Shown: positions 1-6,072, counted from the stretch's first letter. The stretch is 6,149 nucleotides of DNA from Litoreibacter sp. (GCA_013042765.1 JABDPP010000141.1:1-6149); one strand, 5' to 3'. Numbers and translations are program-made. Notes: generated by a model not told the origin, from the letters alone.

Positions 1-358
1 TCTCGGTCGGGATTTCCTCGATCCGTGCGGCGCCGTGGGCCGAGGTTGTCTTGAGAGGAACCTGCCAGCCCTGCCAGCTGCGGGCCGGGACTTCCATTTC
101 CTGCAATGTCAACGCCATCAGGCCTGCCGTGACCTGCTCACCCGAACTGACCACCGCATCATATTCACGCGCATCGTAGAAAGTGGAGGTCTCATTGACC
201 CACCCGACGAGCTCGTTTGTCTTTCCGGACATGGCCGAAACGATCACGATGACTTCGTAGCCGTTCGCAACTTCGCGGCCGACGCGCTTCGCGGCCCGCT
301 TGATGCGGTCCAGCGTCGCAACGGACGTGCCGCCAAATTTCATTACCAGACGTGGCAT
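1..358 (-). CDS. lysC: Aspartate kinase, N-terminal part (runs off the window)
   Basis: Aspartate kinase phosphorylates L-aspartate with ATP, the first step of the cytoplasmic pathway to lysine, threonine, methionine and diaminopimelate. Reading the minus strand from 358 gives 119 codons beginning MPRLVMKFGGTSVAT. The KFGGTS motif at residues 7-12 is the ATP/aspartate-binding signature of the family. It is followed by VIVIVSAMSGKTNELV (about 36-51) and by VVSSGEQVTAGLM (about 69-81), both typical aspartokinase segments. The rest of the kinase domain and the C-terminal ACT domains, where lysine/threonine feedback would act, lie beyond position 1. The ATG at 358 fits the family's usual N-terminus. 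An AGGGGA lies 12 nt upstream (371-376) and a closer GAGG (362-365) sits 3 nt upstream, so neither ribosome site is ideally spaced. The upstream gap is 139 bp, so it may be transcribed on its own. The identity is secure; the feedback type cannot be judged. Confidence 0.96.
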   Translation of the reverse strand, partial: MPRLVMKFGGTSVATLDRIKRAAKRVGREVANGYEVIVIVSAMSGKTNELVGWVNETSTFYDAREYDAVVSSGEQVTAGLMALTLQEMEVPARSWQGWQVPLKTTSAHGAARIEEIPTE

Positions 359-497
359 GGGCCTCGGAATTCCCCTGTGTAAACCGCCCGCTTCCTAAGT
401 CGCGCTTGTCAAAAGGGCAAGAGTATTCGCAGCCGCACAGCCCAGTGCCGACAGGGGATAAACCGGCTATGGATGCGATGCTGCTCTGCCGGGTGGC

Positions 498-1154
498 TCA
501 GAAGGGAAGCGCGACACCGTCATAGGTCTCGAAAACGCCGGTTGTGGGCATAGACAGTGTGTCGAACCGCTCAAGCAGCCCGGCCGCCGACTGTTCAACC
601 GTGATGTCCGCGGCAGCGCCCCCCATATCGGTCTGAACCCAGCCGGGGTGATAAATCCCCACCGCGATATTTTCAGGGGTCAGGTCAACCGCGAGATTGC
701 GACCAAGATTGAGAACGGCGGCTTTGGAGGCGCGGTAGATATAAGCTCCCCCCGGTGCCCGCTCGCTCGAGGCCATATGCGACGAGATGATCGCGATCTT
801 TCCGGCTGATGATTTGCGCAAGTTTGGCAGCAAGGCCCGGATCGTCAGGAAGACGCCGGTTACGTTTACCGCGAAACTGTCGGCCCAAGCCTGTTCTGAG
901 TAGCCGGTCTCAAGCGCGTCGCCCTTGTCCAGATAGACACCGGAATTGCAGACCAGAAGATCCAGCGCGTGGCCTTGCAGTTGAGCCTTAAGGGCCTCAA
1001 TTGAATCCGTGTTGGTCACATCAAGTGTTACGAAACCGGCATCGCCCTCGGCCGGGCGCCGGGCGGTCCCGATCACATCATCGCCGCGTGCCTTCATCTG
1101 ATCGTGCATAGCCCGACCGATTCCCCGGTTTGCGCCGGTAATCAGAGCTTTCAT
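498..1154 (-). CDS. Short-chain dehydrogenase/reductase (SDR) family oxidoreductase
   Basis: A 218-residue classical SDR: a cytoplasmic NAD(P)-dependent oxidoreductase with a single Rossmann domain. The N-terminus carries the cofactor motif TGANRGIG (residues 6-13). LDVTN at 44-48 is the usual adenine-contact aspartate region. CNSG at 69-72 takes the place of the common NNAG, NVTG is at 97-100, the catalytic serine is in IISSH (S124 or S125), and Y140/K144 form the YxxxK pair. PGWVQTD (170-176) follows, as in SDRs related to the C-factor (CsgA) group. An arginine just after the first motif region (A31-R32-R33) would suit NADPH, but this is inference. The length is slightly short but complete for this subgroup. 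The ATG at 1154 has GAGGGA (1162-1167) 7 nt upstream. It lies 16 nt downstream of the DUF1178 gene and is probably the last gene of that leftward transcript. The substrate cannot be predicted. Confidence 0.93.
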   Translation of the reverse strand: MKALITGANRGIGRAMHDQMKARGDDVIGTARRPAEGDAGFVTLDVTNTDSIEALKAQLQGHALDLLVCNSGVYLDKGDALETGYSEQAWADSFAVNVTGVFLTIRALLPNLRKSSAGKIAIISSHMASSERAPGGAYIYRASKAAVLNLGRNLAVDLTPENIAVGIYHPGWVQTDMGGAAADITVEQSAAGLLERFDTLSMPTTGVFETYDGVALPF

Positions 1155-1164
1155 GGAACGTTCC
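1155..1164. repeat. Perfect 10-bp palindrome GGAACGTTCC at the SDR start
   Basis: GGAACGTTCC is a perfect palindrome directly upstream of the SDR start codon, and its right half overlaps the Shine-Dalgarno GAGGGA (minus strand, 1162-1167). Seen in the sequence. Whether it is a protein-binding site, an RNA hairpin masking the ribosome site, or chance is unknown; a 10-bp palindrome with no loop makes a poor RNA hairpin. Confidence 0.3.
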
Positions 1165-1170
1165 CTCTTG

Positions 1171-1584
1171 TCAGTTATTTTTGCGGCTGGGCGAGAATGG
1201 CAATGGCAGGACCGGAATGCCGTCCTCGATCAGCTCCTTTGCGTCGTTTATTTTTGCTTCGCCGTAGATCGGGCGCTCGGGCGCATCGCCTTCGTGGATC
1301 GCACGGGCTTCGCTGGCAAACTCGGTTCCGACATTCTCCGAGTTTTCTTCGATTTTAGCACGAAGTTCCTTGACGGCCTGCTCGGCCACTGTAGCGGGCG
1401 CCGAGAGCGGTTGCTCGGTGGTCTTCCCAATCCTCGGAGCCATAATGGACTTGCGAACCTCGGTGTTACCACAGACCGAGCAAGACAGGTGGCCTGAGGC
1501 CAGCAGAGCATCAAAGGCATCTGCGGACTGGAACCAGCTTTCGAAATTATGCTCATTATCGCAGGTCAGCGCATAACGGATCAT
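1171..1584 (-). CDS. DUF1178 family protein (zinc-ribbon-like N-terminus)
   Basis: A 137-residue soluble protein that I recognise as a DUF1178 family member, common in alphaproteobacteria and of unknown biochemical role. The start MIRYALTCDNEHNFESWF and the CSVCGN segment place cysteines at 8, 35 and 38 with a histidine at 12, a layout suggesting a small metal-binding ribbon. MAPRIG (48-53) and the C-terminal RPIYGEA (104-110) followed by GIPVLPLP (122-129) are the other blocks typical of the family. Between them (about 64-100) is a charged, probably helical and less conserved linker. The ATG at 1584 is supported by GGGGAA (1591-1596) 6 nt upstream. It is followed after 16 nt by the SDR gene and preceded after 92 nt by the Nudix gene, on the same strand. 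No function is proposed; the co-transcription is inferred from spacing. Confidence 0.93.
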   Translation of the reverse strand: MIRYALTCDNEHNFESWFQSADAFDALLASGHLSCSVCGNTEVRKSIMAPRIGKTTEQPLSAPATVAEQAVKELRAKIEENSENVGTEFASEARAIHEGDAPERPIYGEAKINDAKELIEDGIPVLPLPFSPSRKNN

Positions 1585-1676
1585 TGCGGTTTCCCCGTAG
1601 CCTTCGTGGCACAGATATTCGCTACGCCGAGAGATTCAAGCGAATTCGCAAGGCCAGACAAGGTAGCGACGATGTT

Positions 1677-2207
1677 CTAGCGTTCGATCAGCGCAGGGTC
1701 GAAATGCTTGATGATCTTTTTGAGTTCCGGTTCACGCACAAGGGATGCCGCGCGTTTTTGATCGAACCATTTACGTCTGCGTTCTTTTACCTCGGGGTAG
1801 TCGTCGAGCAGTTTCTTGACCTTCACGGGAAAAACCGAGACGGCACAAGGCAGGCTCTCACCCTTTGAGATGAACTTTGTATAGGAAAAGAAACCGAGAC
1901 AAATATTTGAAGTCTGCCCTTTGACGCCCGCCTCTTCATAGGCTTCCGTCGTTGCGGCTTCGGCAGGGGTTGCCCCCTCGACAGGCCAGCCTTTGGGGAT
2001 GATCCAACGTCGCGAGGCCCGGCTTGTGATCAGCAGGATTTGCGTCTCATTCTTGTGAACACGATAACACAGCGCTGCGAACTGTGTTCTGACGCTACGT
2101 TTCTCGAACGCATCGAGCCTCAAGGGAGGTTGTTTGAGATTGATAAAAGTCACTGTTCGTTTACGGTCTTTTTGTTGTTTTTTCTTCGTGTCCAATGGCG
2201 CACGCAC
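1677..2207 (-). CDS. Nudix hydrolase
   Basis: A 176-residue Nudix-fold protein; the family hydrolyses nucleoside diphosphates linked to another moiety, using Mg2+ bound by the Nudix box. The box spans residues 73-95 (G73 to V95) and ends TEAYEEAGV, keeping G73, E88, E91, E92 and G94. Two consensus positions differ: the first glutamate is A79 and the arginine is T87. The preceding RRWIIPKGWP (66-75) and the later YPEVKERRRKWF (137-148) resemble the diphosphoinositol-polyphosphate or diadenosine-polyphosphate-type Nudix proteins of alphaproteobacteria, as I remember them. The true substrate is unknown. The GTG at 2207 is the first in-frame start and lies about 20 nt after the predicted transcription start, with a weak GGAAAA upstream. 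A second GTG at 2153 would remove a Lys/Gln/Arg-rich segment (residues 8-17) encoded by A-rich DNA, and has no ribosome site. Probably first gene of the leftward cluster. Confidence 0.92.
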   Translation of the reverse strand: MRAPLDTKKKQQKDRKRTVTFINLKQPPLRLDAFEKRSVRTQFAALCYRVHKNETQILLITSRASRRWIIPKGWPVEGATPAEAATTEAYEEAGVKGQTSNICLGFFSYTKFISKGESLPCAVSVFPVKVKKLLDDYPEVKERRRKWFDQKRAASLVREPELKKIIKHFDPALIER

Positions 2208-2233
2208 TGCTTCGTTTTCCGATAATGTGGTTA

Positions 2234-2262
2234 CTAATAGGTTTTTGTGACAGTTTTAGCAA
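2234..2262 (-). promoter_or_regulatory. Predicted sigma-70-like promoter for the Nudix gene
   Basis: On the minus strand a TTGCTA (-35, plus positions 2257-2262) and a TATTAG (-10, 2234-2239) are separated by exactly 17 nt. Each hexamer matches the sigma-70 consensus at 4 of 6 positions. It lies in the most AT-rich part of the window. Transcription would start near 2227, leaving a leader of about 20 nt before the GTG at 2207. This is a prediction from pattern only. Confidence 0.45.
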
Positions 2263-2279
2263 TAAATTAGCTGAAAACT
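2252..2279. repeat. Imperfect inverted repeat in the divergent intergenic region
   Basis: AGTTTTAGC (2252-2260) pairs with GCTGAAAACT (2270-2279) over all nine bases with one bulged G at 2273; the intervening AATAAATTA is 9 nt. It overlaps the -35 hexamer of the predicted Nudix promoter and lies 44 nt upstream of the deacetylase start, so it could be an operator serving both directions. A further GTTTTC at 2293-2298 repeats the complement of GAAAAC (2273-2278). The regulator is unknown, and chance in AT-rich DNA remains possible. Confidence 0.4.
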
Positions 2280-2322
2280 CGGCTGTTTCACTGTTTTCCG
2301 TCAGGAGTATATCAAGCGGGCC

Positions 2323-3444
2323 ATGATGGTGGAGCCACTCTTTATCGGATCGGAAATTTACCGGAATTCCACCTATGGAACGTGGCATCCGCTGCGCGTT
2401 CCAAGGGTCTCGACCGTGATGGATCTGTCCCGGGCGTTGGGCTGGCTGCCGAGGTCGCGTTTCGTGACATCGCCGCGAGCAAAGCCCAAAGCCCTTCATG
2501 TCTGGCATGATCCCGAATACGTTTCAGTGCTTCTCGACAGCGAGAGGACGCAGCGGATAACGGAGCGCGACCGCCGCCGCCATAACCTCGGAACGCCTGC
2601 AAACCCGATCTACCCGGAGGTCTTTCGCCGTCCCGCGACCGCTGCGGGCGGATCGCTCTTGGCGGGGGAACTCCTGAAGGACGGCGGCACCATCTACAAT
2701 CCTGCCGGTGGGACGCATCATGGGATGCCGGCACGCGCCAACGGGTTTTGCTATCTCAATGACCCGGTTCTCGCGATCTTGTCGTTACGTCGTCAGGGCG
2801 TGACGCGGATTGCCTATGTTGATATCGATGCGCACCACCCCGATGGTGTAGAACTGGCGTTTTCGGGTGATCCGGAGTGTCGGATGCTCTCTGTCCATGA
2901 AGACGGGTTGTGGCCCAGGACTGGTGGATTGGCTGAGACTGCGGGCGGGTCGGCTTTCAATCTCCCCGTGCCACGGGGGCTAAATGACGATGAAATGGAG
3001 CTCATTCTCGATCAGTTGATCCTGCCCGCTCTGGTCGATTTCCGTCCTGACGCTCTGGTTCTCCAATGCGGTGCGGATGCTGTCGAGGAGGATCCGCAGT
3101 CCCATCTGAGCCTGTCAAACAATGCTCATTGGCAGGTTGTGCGGGCCTTGAAGGACATTGCACCGCGCACGCTGGTCCTGGGGGGTGGCGGCTATAACCC
3201 ATGGTCTGTGGGCCGGCTCTGGACCGGTGTCTGGGGGATTCTGAGCGGCCACGAAATCCCGGACGTTCTTCCCGAACGGGCGCAGGAGGTTCTGAGGCGG
3301 CTGAGTTTCGATGGCAATAGTCGGGGGCGGAACCCACCGGAACATTGGTTCACAACATTGCGGGACAGACCGCGACATGGTGCTGTTCGGGAGGAAATCC
3401 GTAGAGACGTCGCCTATCTCGCGGCGCGGCTCCGACTCCTTTAG
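2323..3444 (+). CDS. Histone deacetylase superfamily protein (class I / AcuC-like)
   Basis: A 373-residue arginase/deacetylase-fold zinc hydrolase, expected to remove acyl groups from amines (acetyl-lysine, acetylpolyamine or similar) in the cytoplasm. Family landmarks appear in order: H132-H133 in GGTHHG (the charge-relay histidines); GFCYLND at 141-147; YVDIDAHHPDG at 165-175, in which D169 and H171 are zinc ligands by comparison with HDAC8; QCGAD at 248-252 followed by the third ligand D257; and LGGGGYN at 286-292, where Y291 is the transition-state tyrosine. The active site therefore looks complete. The usual HHGDG is HHPDG here. The length fits AcuC and class I enzymes. Two ATG codons stand in tandem (2323, 2326); the nearest good ribosome site, AGGAG at 2303-2307, is 15 nt from the first, which is long. 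The gene is divergent from the Nudix gene and 93 nt upstream of modA. Annotators would call it acetoin utilization protein AcuC-like, but no acuA/acuB neighbours are seen, so I give no symbol. Confidence 0.93.
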   Translation: MMVEPLFIGSEIYRNSTYGTWHPLRVPRVSTVMDLSRALGWLPRSRFVTSPRAKPKALHVWHDPEYVSVLLDSERTQRITERDRRRHNLGTPANPIYPEVFRRPATAAGGSLLAGELLKDGGTIYNPAGGTHHGMPARANGFCYLNDPVLAILSLRRQGVTRIAYVDIDAHHPDGVELAFSGDPECRMLSVHEDGLWPRTGGLAETAGGSAFNLPVPRGLNDDEMELILDQLILPALVDFRPDALVLQCGADAVEEDPQSHLSLSNNAHWQVVRALKDIAPRTLVLGGGGYNPWSVGRLWTGVWGILSGHEIPDVLPERAQEVLRRLSFDGNSRGRNPPEHWFTTLRDRPRHGAVREEIRRDVAYLAARLRLL

Positions 3445-3537
3445 CGCGACCGGTGGTCCGAACTCGCAGATAGAACTTTCGCCTTGCAAGAATGGCCCGC
3501 GTTGCCGAAAACCGCGATCATGAAAACCGGAACACAG

Positions 3538-4269
3538 ATGAGTTTCACGCGAAGGATGTTTCTGGGGGCAGGCGCGGCCTGCCTGTTGACCAGTCGGGCG
3601 GCGGCACAGGCGCCAGTGACCGTATTCGCGGCGGCGAGTCTGAAAACTGCGCTTGATGAGGTAATGGCCGGATATGACGGTGCCGTGAGGGCCTCTTATG
3701 GCGGTAGCGGCGCACTGGCTCGACAGATCATTCTCGGTGCTCCGGCGGGGATCTTCCTCTCCGCCCATCCGGACTGGATGGATCAAGCCGCGCAGGCCGG
3801 CGCTCTCAAGTCTGAAACCCGCCACGACCTGTTGGGCAACAGGTTGGTCCTGATAGCCCCGGCGGGCAGCGAACCCCAAGATCTGATGATGCCTCTGCCA
3901 GCGGATGCACGCGTGGCTATGGGTCTCCTCGATGCCGTTCCGGCCGGTCAGTATGGTCGCGCTGCGTTCCGGACGTTGGGCCACTGGAACCAAGTGGCCG
4001 AACGCGTGGTTCAGACCGACAACGTGCGCGCGGCGCTTGCACTGGTGGCGCGTGGGGAAGTTGAGTTTGGCGTGGTCTATGAGACGGATGCGCTGGCCGA
4101 GCCGAAAGTAGAGATTGCCGCCGGTTTTCCGCCCGAGAGCCACCCACCCATCCGGTACCCGCTGGCGCTGACCAAGGCGGCAGATGCCAACGCTGAAGCG
4201 TTCTATAGCCACTTGCAAAGCGCCGAGGCAAAGGCGATCTTTGCCCGGCACGGATTTGACGTGTTCTGA
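3538..4269 (+). CDS. modA: Molybdate ABC transporter, periplasmic substrate-binding protein
   Basis: ModA binds molybdate (and usually tungstate) in the periplasm and delivers it to ModB. From the ATG at 3538 the protein has 243 residues. The N-terminus TRRMFLG (4-10), a hydrophobic stretch and a probable cleavage after AAAQA (about residue 25) form a Tat-type signal peptide. The mature part has the ModA landmarks: VFAAASLKTAL (29-39), GGSGALARQI, AGIFLSAHPDWMD, NRLVLIAP, VPAGQYGRAAF, TDNVRAALALV and GVVYETDA. The serines, the alanine, the valine and the tyrosine that contact the oxyanion in E. coli ModA have counterparts here. A common PADIF block reads PAGIF. Start choice: ATG 3538 has GGAA 5 nt upstream; the in-frame ATG 3520 would add MKTGTQ and has no ribosome site; a TTG at 3484 is unlikely. 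It is followed by modB and modC. No promoter or molybdate-responsive box is evident upstream. Confidence 0.95.
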   Translation: MSFTRRMFLGAGAACLLTSRAAAQAPVTVFAAASLKTALDEVMAGYDGAVRASYGGSGALARQIILGAPAGIFLSAHPDWMDQAAQAGALKSETRHDLLGNRLVLIAPAGSEPQDLMMPLPADARVAMGLLDAVPAGQYGRAAFRTLGHWNQVAERVVQTDNVRAALALVARGEVEFGVVYETDALAEPKVEIAAGFPPESHPPIRYPLALTKAADANAEAFYSHLQSAEAKAIFARHGFDVF

Positions 4270-4274
4270 CTTGC

Positions 4275-4279
4275 AGGGA
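4275..4279 (+). promoter_or_regulatory. Ribosome binding site supporting a TTG start of modB
   Basis: AGGGA lies 6 nt before the in-frame TTG at 4286, a normal spacing. The only nearby in-frame ATG (4310) has AGGAA only 3 nt upstream, too close, and would remove residues before the first membrane segment. This favours TTG 4286 as the modB start, though TTG 4271 and TTG 4280 cannot be excluded. Confidence 0.5.
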
Positions 4280-4285
4280 TTGAGT

Positions 4286-4975
4286 TTGGGGCTGGGTGAA
4301 CAGGAATGGATGGCGGTTGCGCTGTCGCTCAGGGTGTCCGTCGTCGCGACGCTTCTCAGCCTGCCGTTTGCCATTTACATCGCCTATCTGCTGGCGCGCC
4401 GCGACTTCTGGGGCAAACAGTTGCTGAACGCGCTGGTCCATCTGCCCCTGATCCTGCCCCCGGTCGTGACCGGCTACCTTCTGCTTCTCACCTTCGGGAC
4501 CCAGGGCGCGATTGGCGCTGCTTTGGCCGAGATCGGAATCGTGTTCGCTTTTCGCTGGACTGGGGCAGTGCTCGCAGCGGCGGTCATGGCTTTCCCGCTG
4601 ATGGTGCGCGCGATCCGGCTTGGAATCGAGGCGGTGGATCCCCGGCTCGAGGAGGCGGCGACCACGCTTGGCGCCTCACCTGTGAGTGTTTTTTCGACGG
4701 TCACATTGCCGCTGATCCTGCCAGCGGTCCTTGCGGGATCGGTCCTCGCCTTCGCAAAGGCCATGGGGGAGTTTGGCGCAACCATCACGTTCGTGGCTTC
4801 TATCCCCGGTGAGACGCAGACATTGCCCTCCGCCATCTATGCGTTCCTGCAAGTGCCGGGCGGTGAAAGCTCTGCGGTTCGCCTTGTGGTGATTGCGGTT
4901 ATCGTTGCCATGGGAGCTGTACTGGCCTCCGAGGTCCTGGCACGGCGCATGTCCGGGAAGGTATCCGGATTATGA
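4286..4975 (+). CDS. modB: Molybdate ABC transporter, permease
   Basis: ModB is the inner-membrane channel of the molybdate importer; it receives molybdate from ModA and is driven by ModC. With a TTG start at 4286 it has 229 residues, the usual ModB size. About five hydrophobic segments are visible (roughly residues 10-36, 46-70, 85-107, 142-170 and 197-216). ALVHLPLILPPVVTGYLLLL (49-68) is characteristic of ModB. The cytoplasmic EAA loop, which docks on the ATPase, is at 123-146 (EAATTLGASPVSVF through LP), and AMGEFGATITF at 159-169 is another conserved block. No ATG start exists near the modA stop. An ATG at 4184 in the same frame would overlap modA by 86 nt and add a hydrophilic tail foreign to the family. 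The gene begins 16 nt after modA ends and its stop overlaps the modC start as ATGA, so translation is probably coupled. Confidence 0.93.
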   Translation: MGLGEQEWMAVALSLRVSVVATLLSLPFAIYIAYLLARRDFWGKQLLNALVHLPLILPPVVTGYLLLLTFGTQGAIGAALAEIGIVFAFRWTGAVLAAAVMAFPLMVRAIRLGIEAVDPRLEEAATTLGASPVSVFSTVTLPLILPAVLAGSVLAFAKAMGEFGATITFVASIPGETQTLPSAIYAFLQVPGGESSAVRLVVIAVIVAMGAVLASEVLARRMSGKVSGL

Positions 4976-6072
4976 GCCTGCAATTTGAGCTTGCCCACCG
5001 CTTGGGCGATTTCCAGCTTGATGTGGCTTTGGATGCCCCGCGTGGCGTGACGGCGTTGTTTGGACCTTCGGGATCAGGAAAAACCAGCCTCGTCAACGCG
5101 ATCGCGGGTTTGCTGCGGCCCGATCAGGGCCGTGTGGTTCTCGATGGCCGTGTCTTGCTCGACACCGAGGCAAATATCTTCGTGCCGCCACACCAGCGCC
5201 GGATCGGCTACGTGTTTCAGGATGCGCGACTTTTTCCGCATCTCAGCGTGCGCGACAATGTCACGTACGGGCTGAGATTTGCGGCCCGTACACTGCCGAT
5301 AGAGCCGGTTGTCGACCTTCTTGGCCTTGGGGGCTTGCTCGGACGCATGCCCGCGCGGCTCTCGGGGGGAGAGACGCAACGCGTCGCGCTGGGCCGCGCC
5401 TTGCTCAGCGATCCGCAGATGCTTCTGATGGATGAACCACTGGCCGCGTTGGATACGGCGCGCAAGGATGAGATCCTGCCGTATCTCGAACGGCTGCGCG
5501 ACGAGGCAGGCCTGCCGATCCTTTATGTCTCTCACGCGATGGTCGAAGTGGCCCGGCTGGCCACAACGCTCGTACTGCTGCGTGACGGCCGGATAACCCG
5601 GGCAGGACCGGTGGCGGAGGTGCTCTCTGACCCGGAAGCAGTGCGCGATCTCGGCGTGCGCGATGCGGGCGCGATACTCGAAGCAACCGTTCAGAAGCGA
5701 GATGCCGGCGACGGGCTGAGCGTGCTGGCCAGCAGCGCCGGCCATTTGTTTCTGCCTATGGTTGATCTGCCGGAAGGGGCTTTGGTGCGGGTCAGAATTC
5801 AGGCCAGCGATGTGATTCTGTCGAAAGAGCGACCTGAGGGATTGAGCGCGCTGAACGTTTTGCCCGCAACGATAAAGACGCTCCACGAAGGGGCTGGCCC
5901 GGGCGTCGCGGTCGCGTTGATGTCAGGTGAGGACCGGTTGATTGCGCGGATCACGCGCCGCTCGGCCAAGGCGTTGGAGTTGCGTGAAGGCTCGCGGTGT
6001 TTTGCGGTGATAAAGACGGTGTCTGTAGCGCCGGTAGATGTCGGTGGGCAGATCGCCCCGGAGGTTGGTTAG
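4972..6072 (+). CDS. modC: Molybdate ABC transporter, ATP-binding protein
   Basis: ModC is the cytoplasmic ATPase of the importer. The 366 residues contain all ABC motifs: Walker A GPSGSGKT (31-38), Q-loop glutamine Q83 in VFQDARLFP, signature LSGGETQR (130-137), Walker B LLMDEP (151-156) with catalytic E155, D-loop ALD (159-161), and the switch histidine H188 in YVSHAM. The C-terminal part (about 292-354, starting SALNVLPATIKTL) is a Mop/TOBE domain, which in ModC binds molybdate and can inhibit transport when the metal is plentiful. This domain distinguishes it from other importer ATPases. The length is as expected. The ATG at 4972 overlaps the modB stop by 4 nt, with GGAAGG (4956-4961) upstream. 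The stop TAG (6070-6072) touches the start codon of the next gene. Confidence 0.97.
   Translation: MSLQFELAHRLGDFQLDVALDAPRGVTALFGPSGSGKTSLVNAIAGLLRPDQGRVVLDGRVLLDTEANIFVPPHQRRIGYVFQDARLFPHLSVRDNVTYGLRFAARTLPIEPVVDLLGLGGLLGRMPARLSGGETQRVALGRALLSDPQMLLMDEPLAALDTARKDEILPYLERLRDEAGLPILYVSHAMVEVARLATTLVLLRDGRITRAGPVAEVLSDPEAVRDLGVRDAGAILEATVQKRDAGDGLSVLASSAGHLFLPMVDLPEGALVRVRIQASDVILSKERPEGLSALNVLPATIKTLHEGAGPGVAVALMSGEDRLIARITRRSAKALELREGSRCFAVIKTVSVAPVDVGGQIAPEVG
6060..6064 (+). promoter_or_regulatory. Strong ribosome binding site inside the end of modC
   Basis: GGAGG lies 8 nt before the ATG at 6073, inside the last codons of modC. It is among the best Shine-Dalgarno sequences in the window. 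It fixes the start of the downstream oxoprolinase gene and shows that the gene is meant to be translated from the mod transcript or from a promoter within modC. Confidence 0.75.

Noticed and set aside
35..382. A plus-strand open frame over the start of lysC
   Set aside because: Antisense shadow of a clear aspartate kinase; no domain visible.
407..412. A TTGACA on the minus strand as -35 element for lysC
   Set aside because: The hexamer is perfect but no acceptable -10 hexamer lies 16-19 nt downstream, so no promoter is called.
431..467. Possible terminator hairpin after the SDR gene (AGCCG ... CGGCT)
   Set aside because: The stem is only 4-5 bp with a large loop and there is no T-run after it on the minus strand.
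1640..1649. Palindrome GCGAATTCGC between the Nudix and DUF1178 genes
   Set aside because: Perfect but short, without a loop or a T-run; not a convincing terminator and no evidence for an operator.
2245..2273. Plus-strand promoter for the deacetylase using TTGTGA
   Set aside because: At 17-18 nt spacing the -10 would be TAGCTG or AGCTGA, too far from consensus; the real promoter could not be fixed.
4184..4285. Extension of modB to the in-frame ATG at 4184
   Set aside because: It would overlap modA by 86 nt and add a hydrophilic stretch unlike ModB N-termini; the AGGGA-TTG start at 4286 gives the family's normal length.
3115..4374. A 419-codon open frame on the minus strand across the deacetylase end and modA
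   Set aside because: It lies antisense to two well-supported genes, its translation is rich in Arg/His/Pro/Gln/Ser with no recognisable domain, and long antisense open frames are common in GC-rich coding DNA.
5074..5886. A 270-codon open frame on the minus strand within modC
   Set aside because: Antisense shadow of modC; no domain or credible composition.
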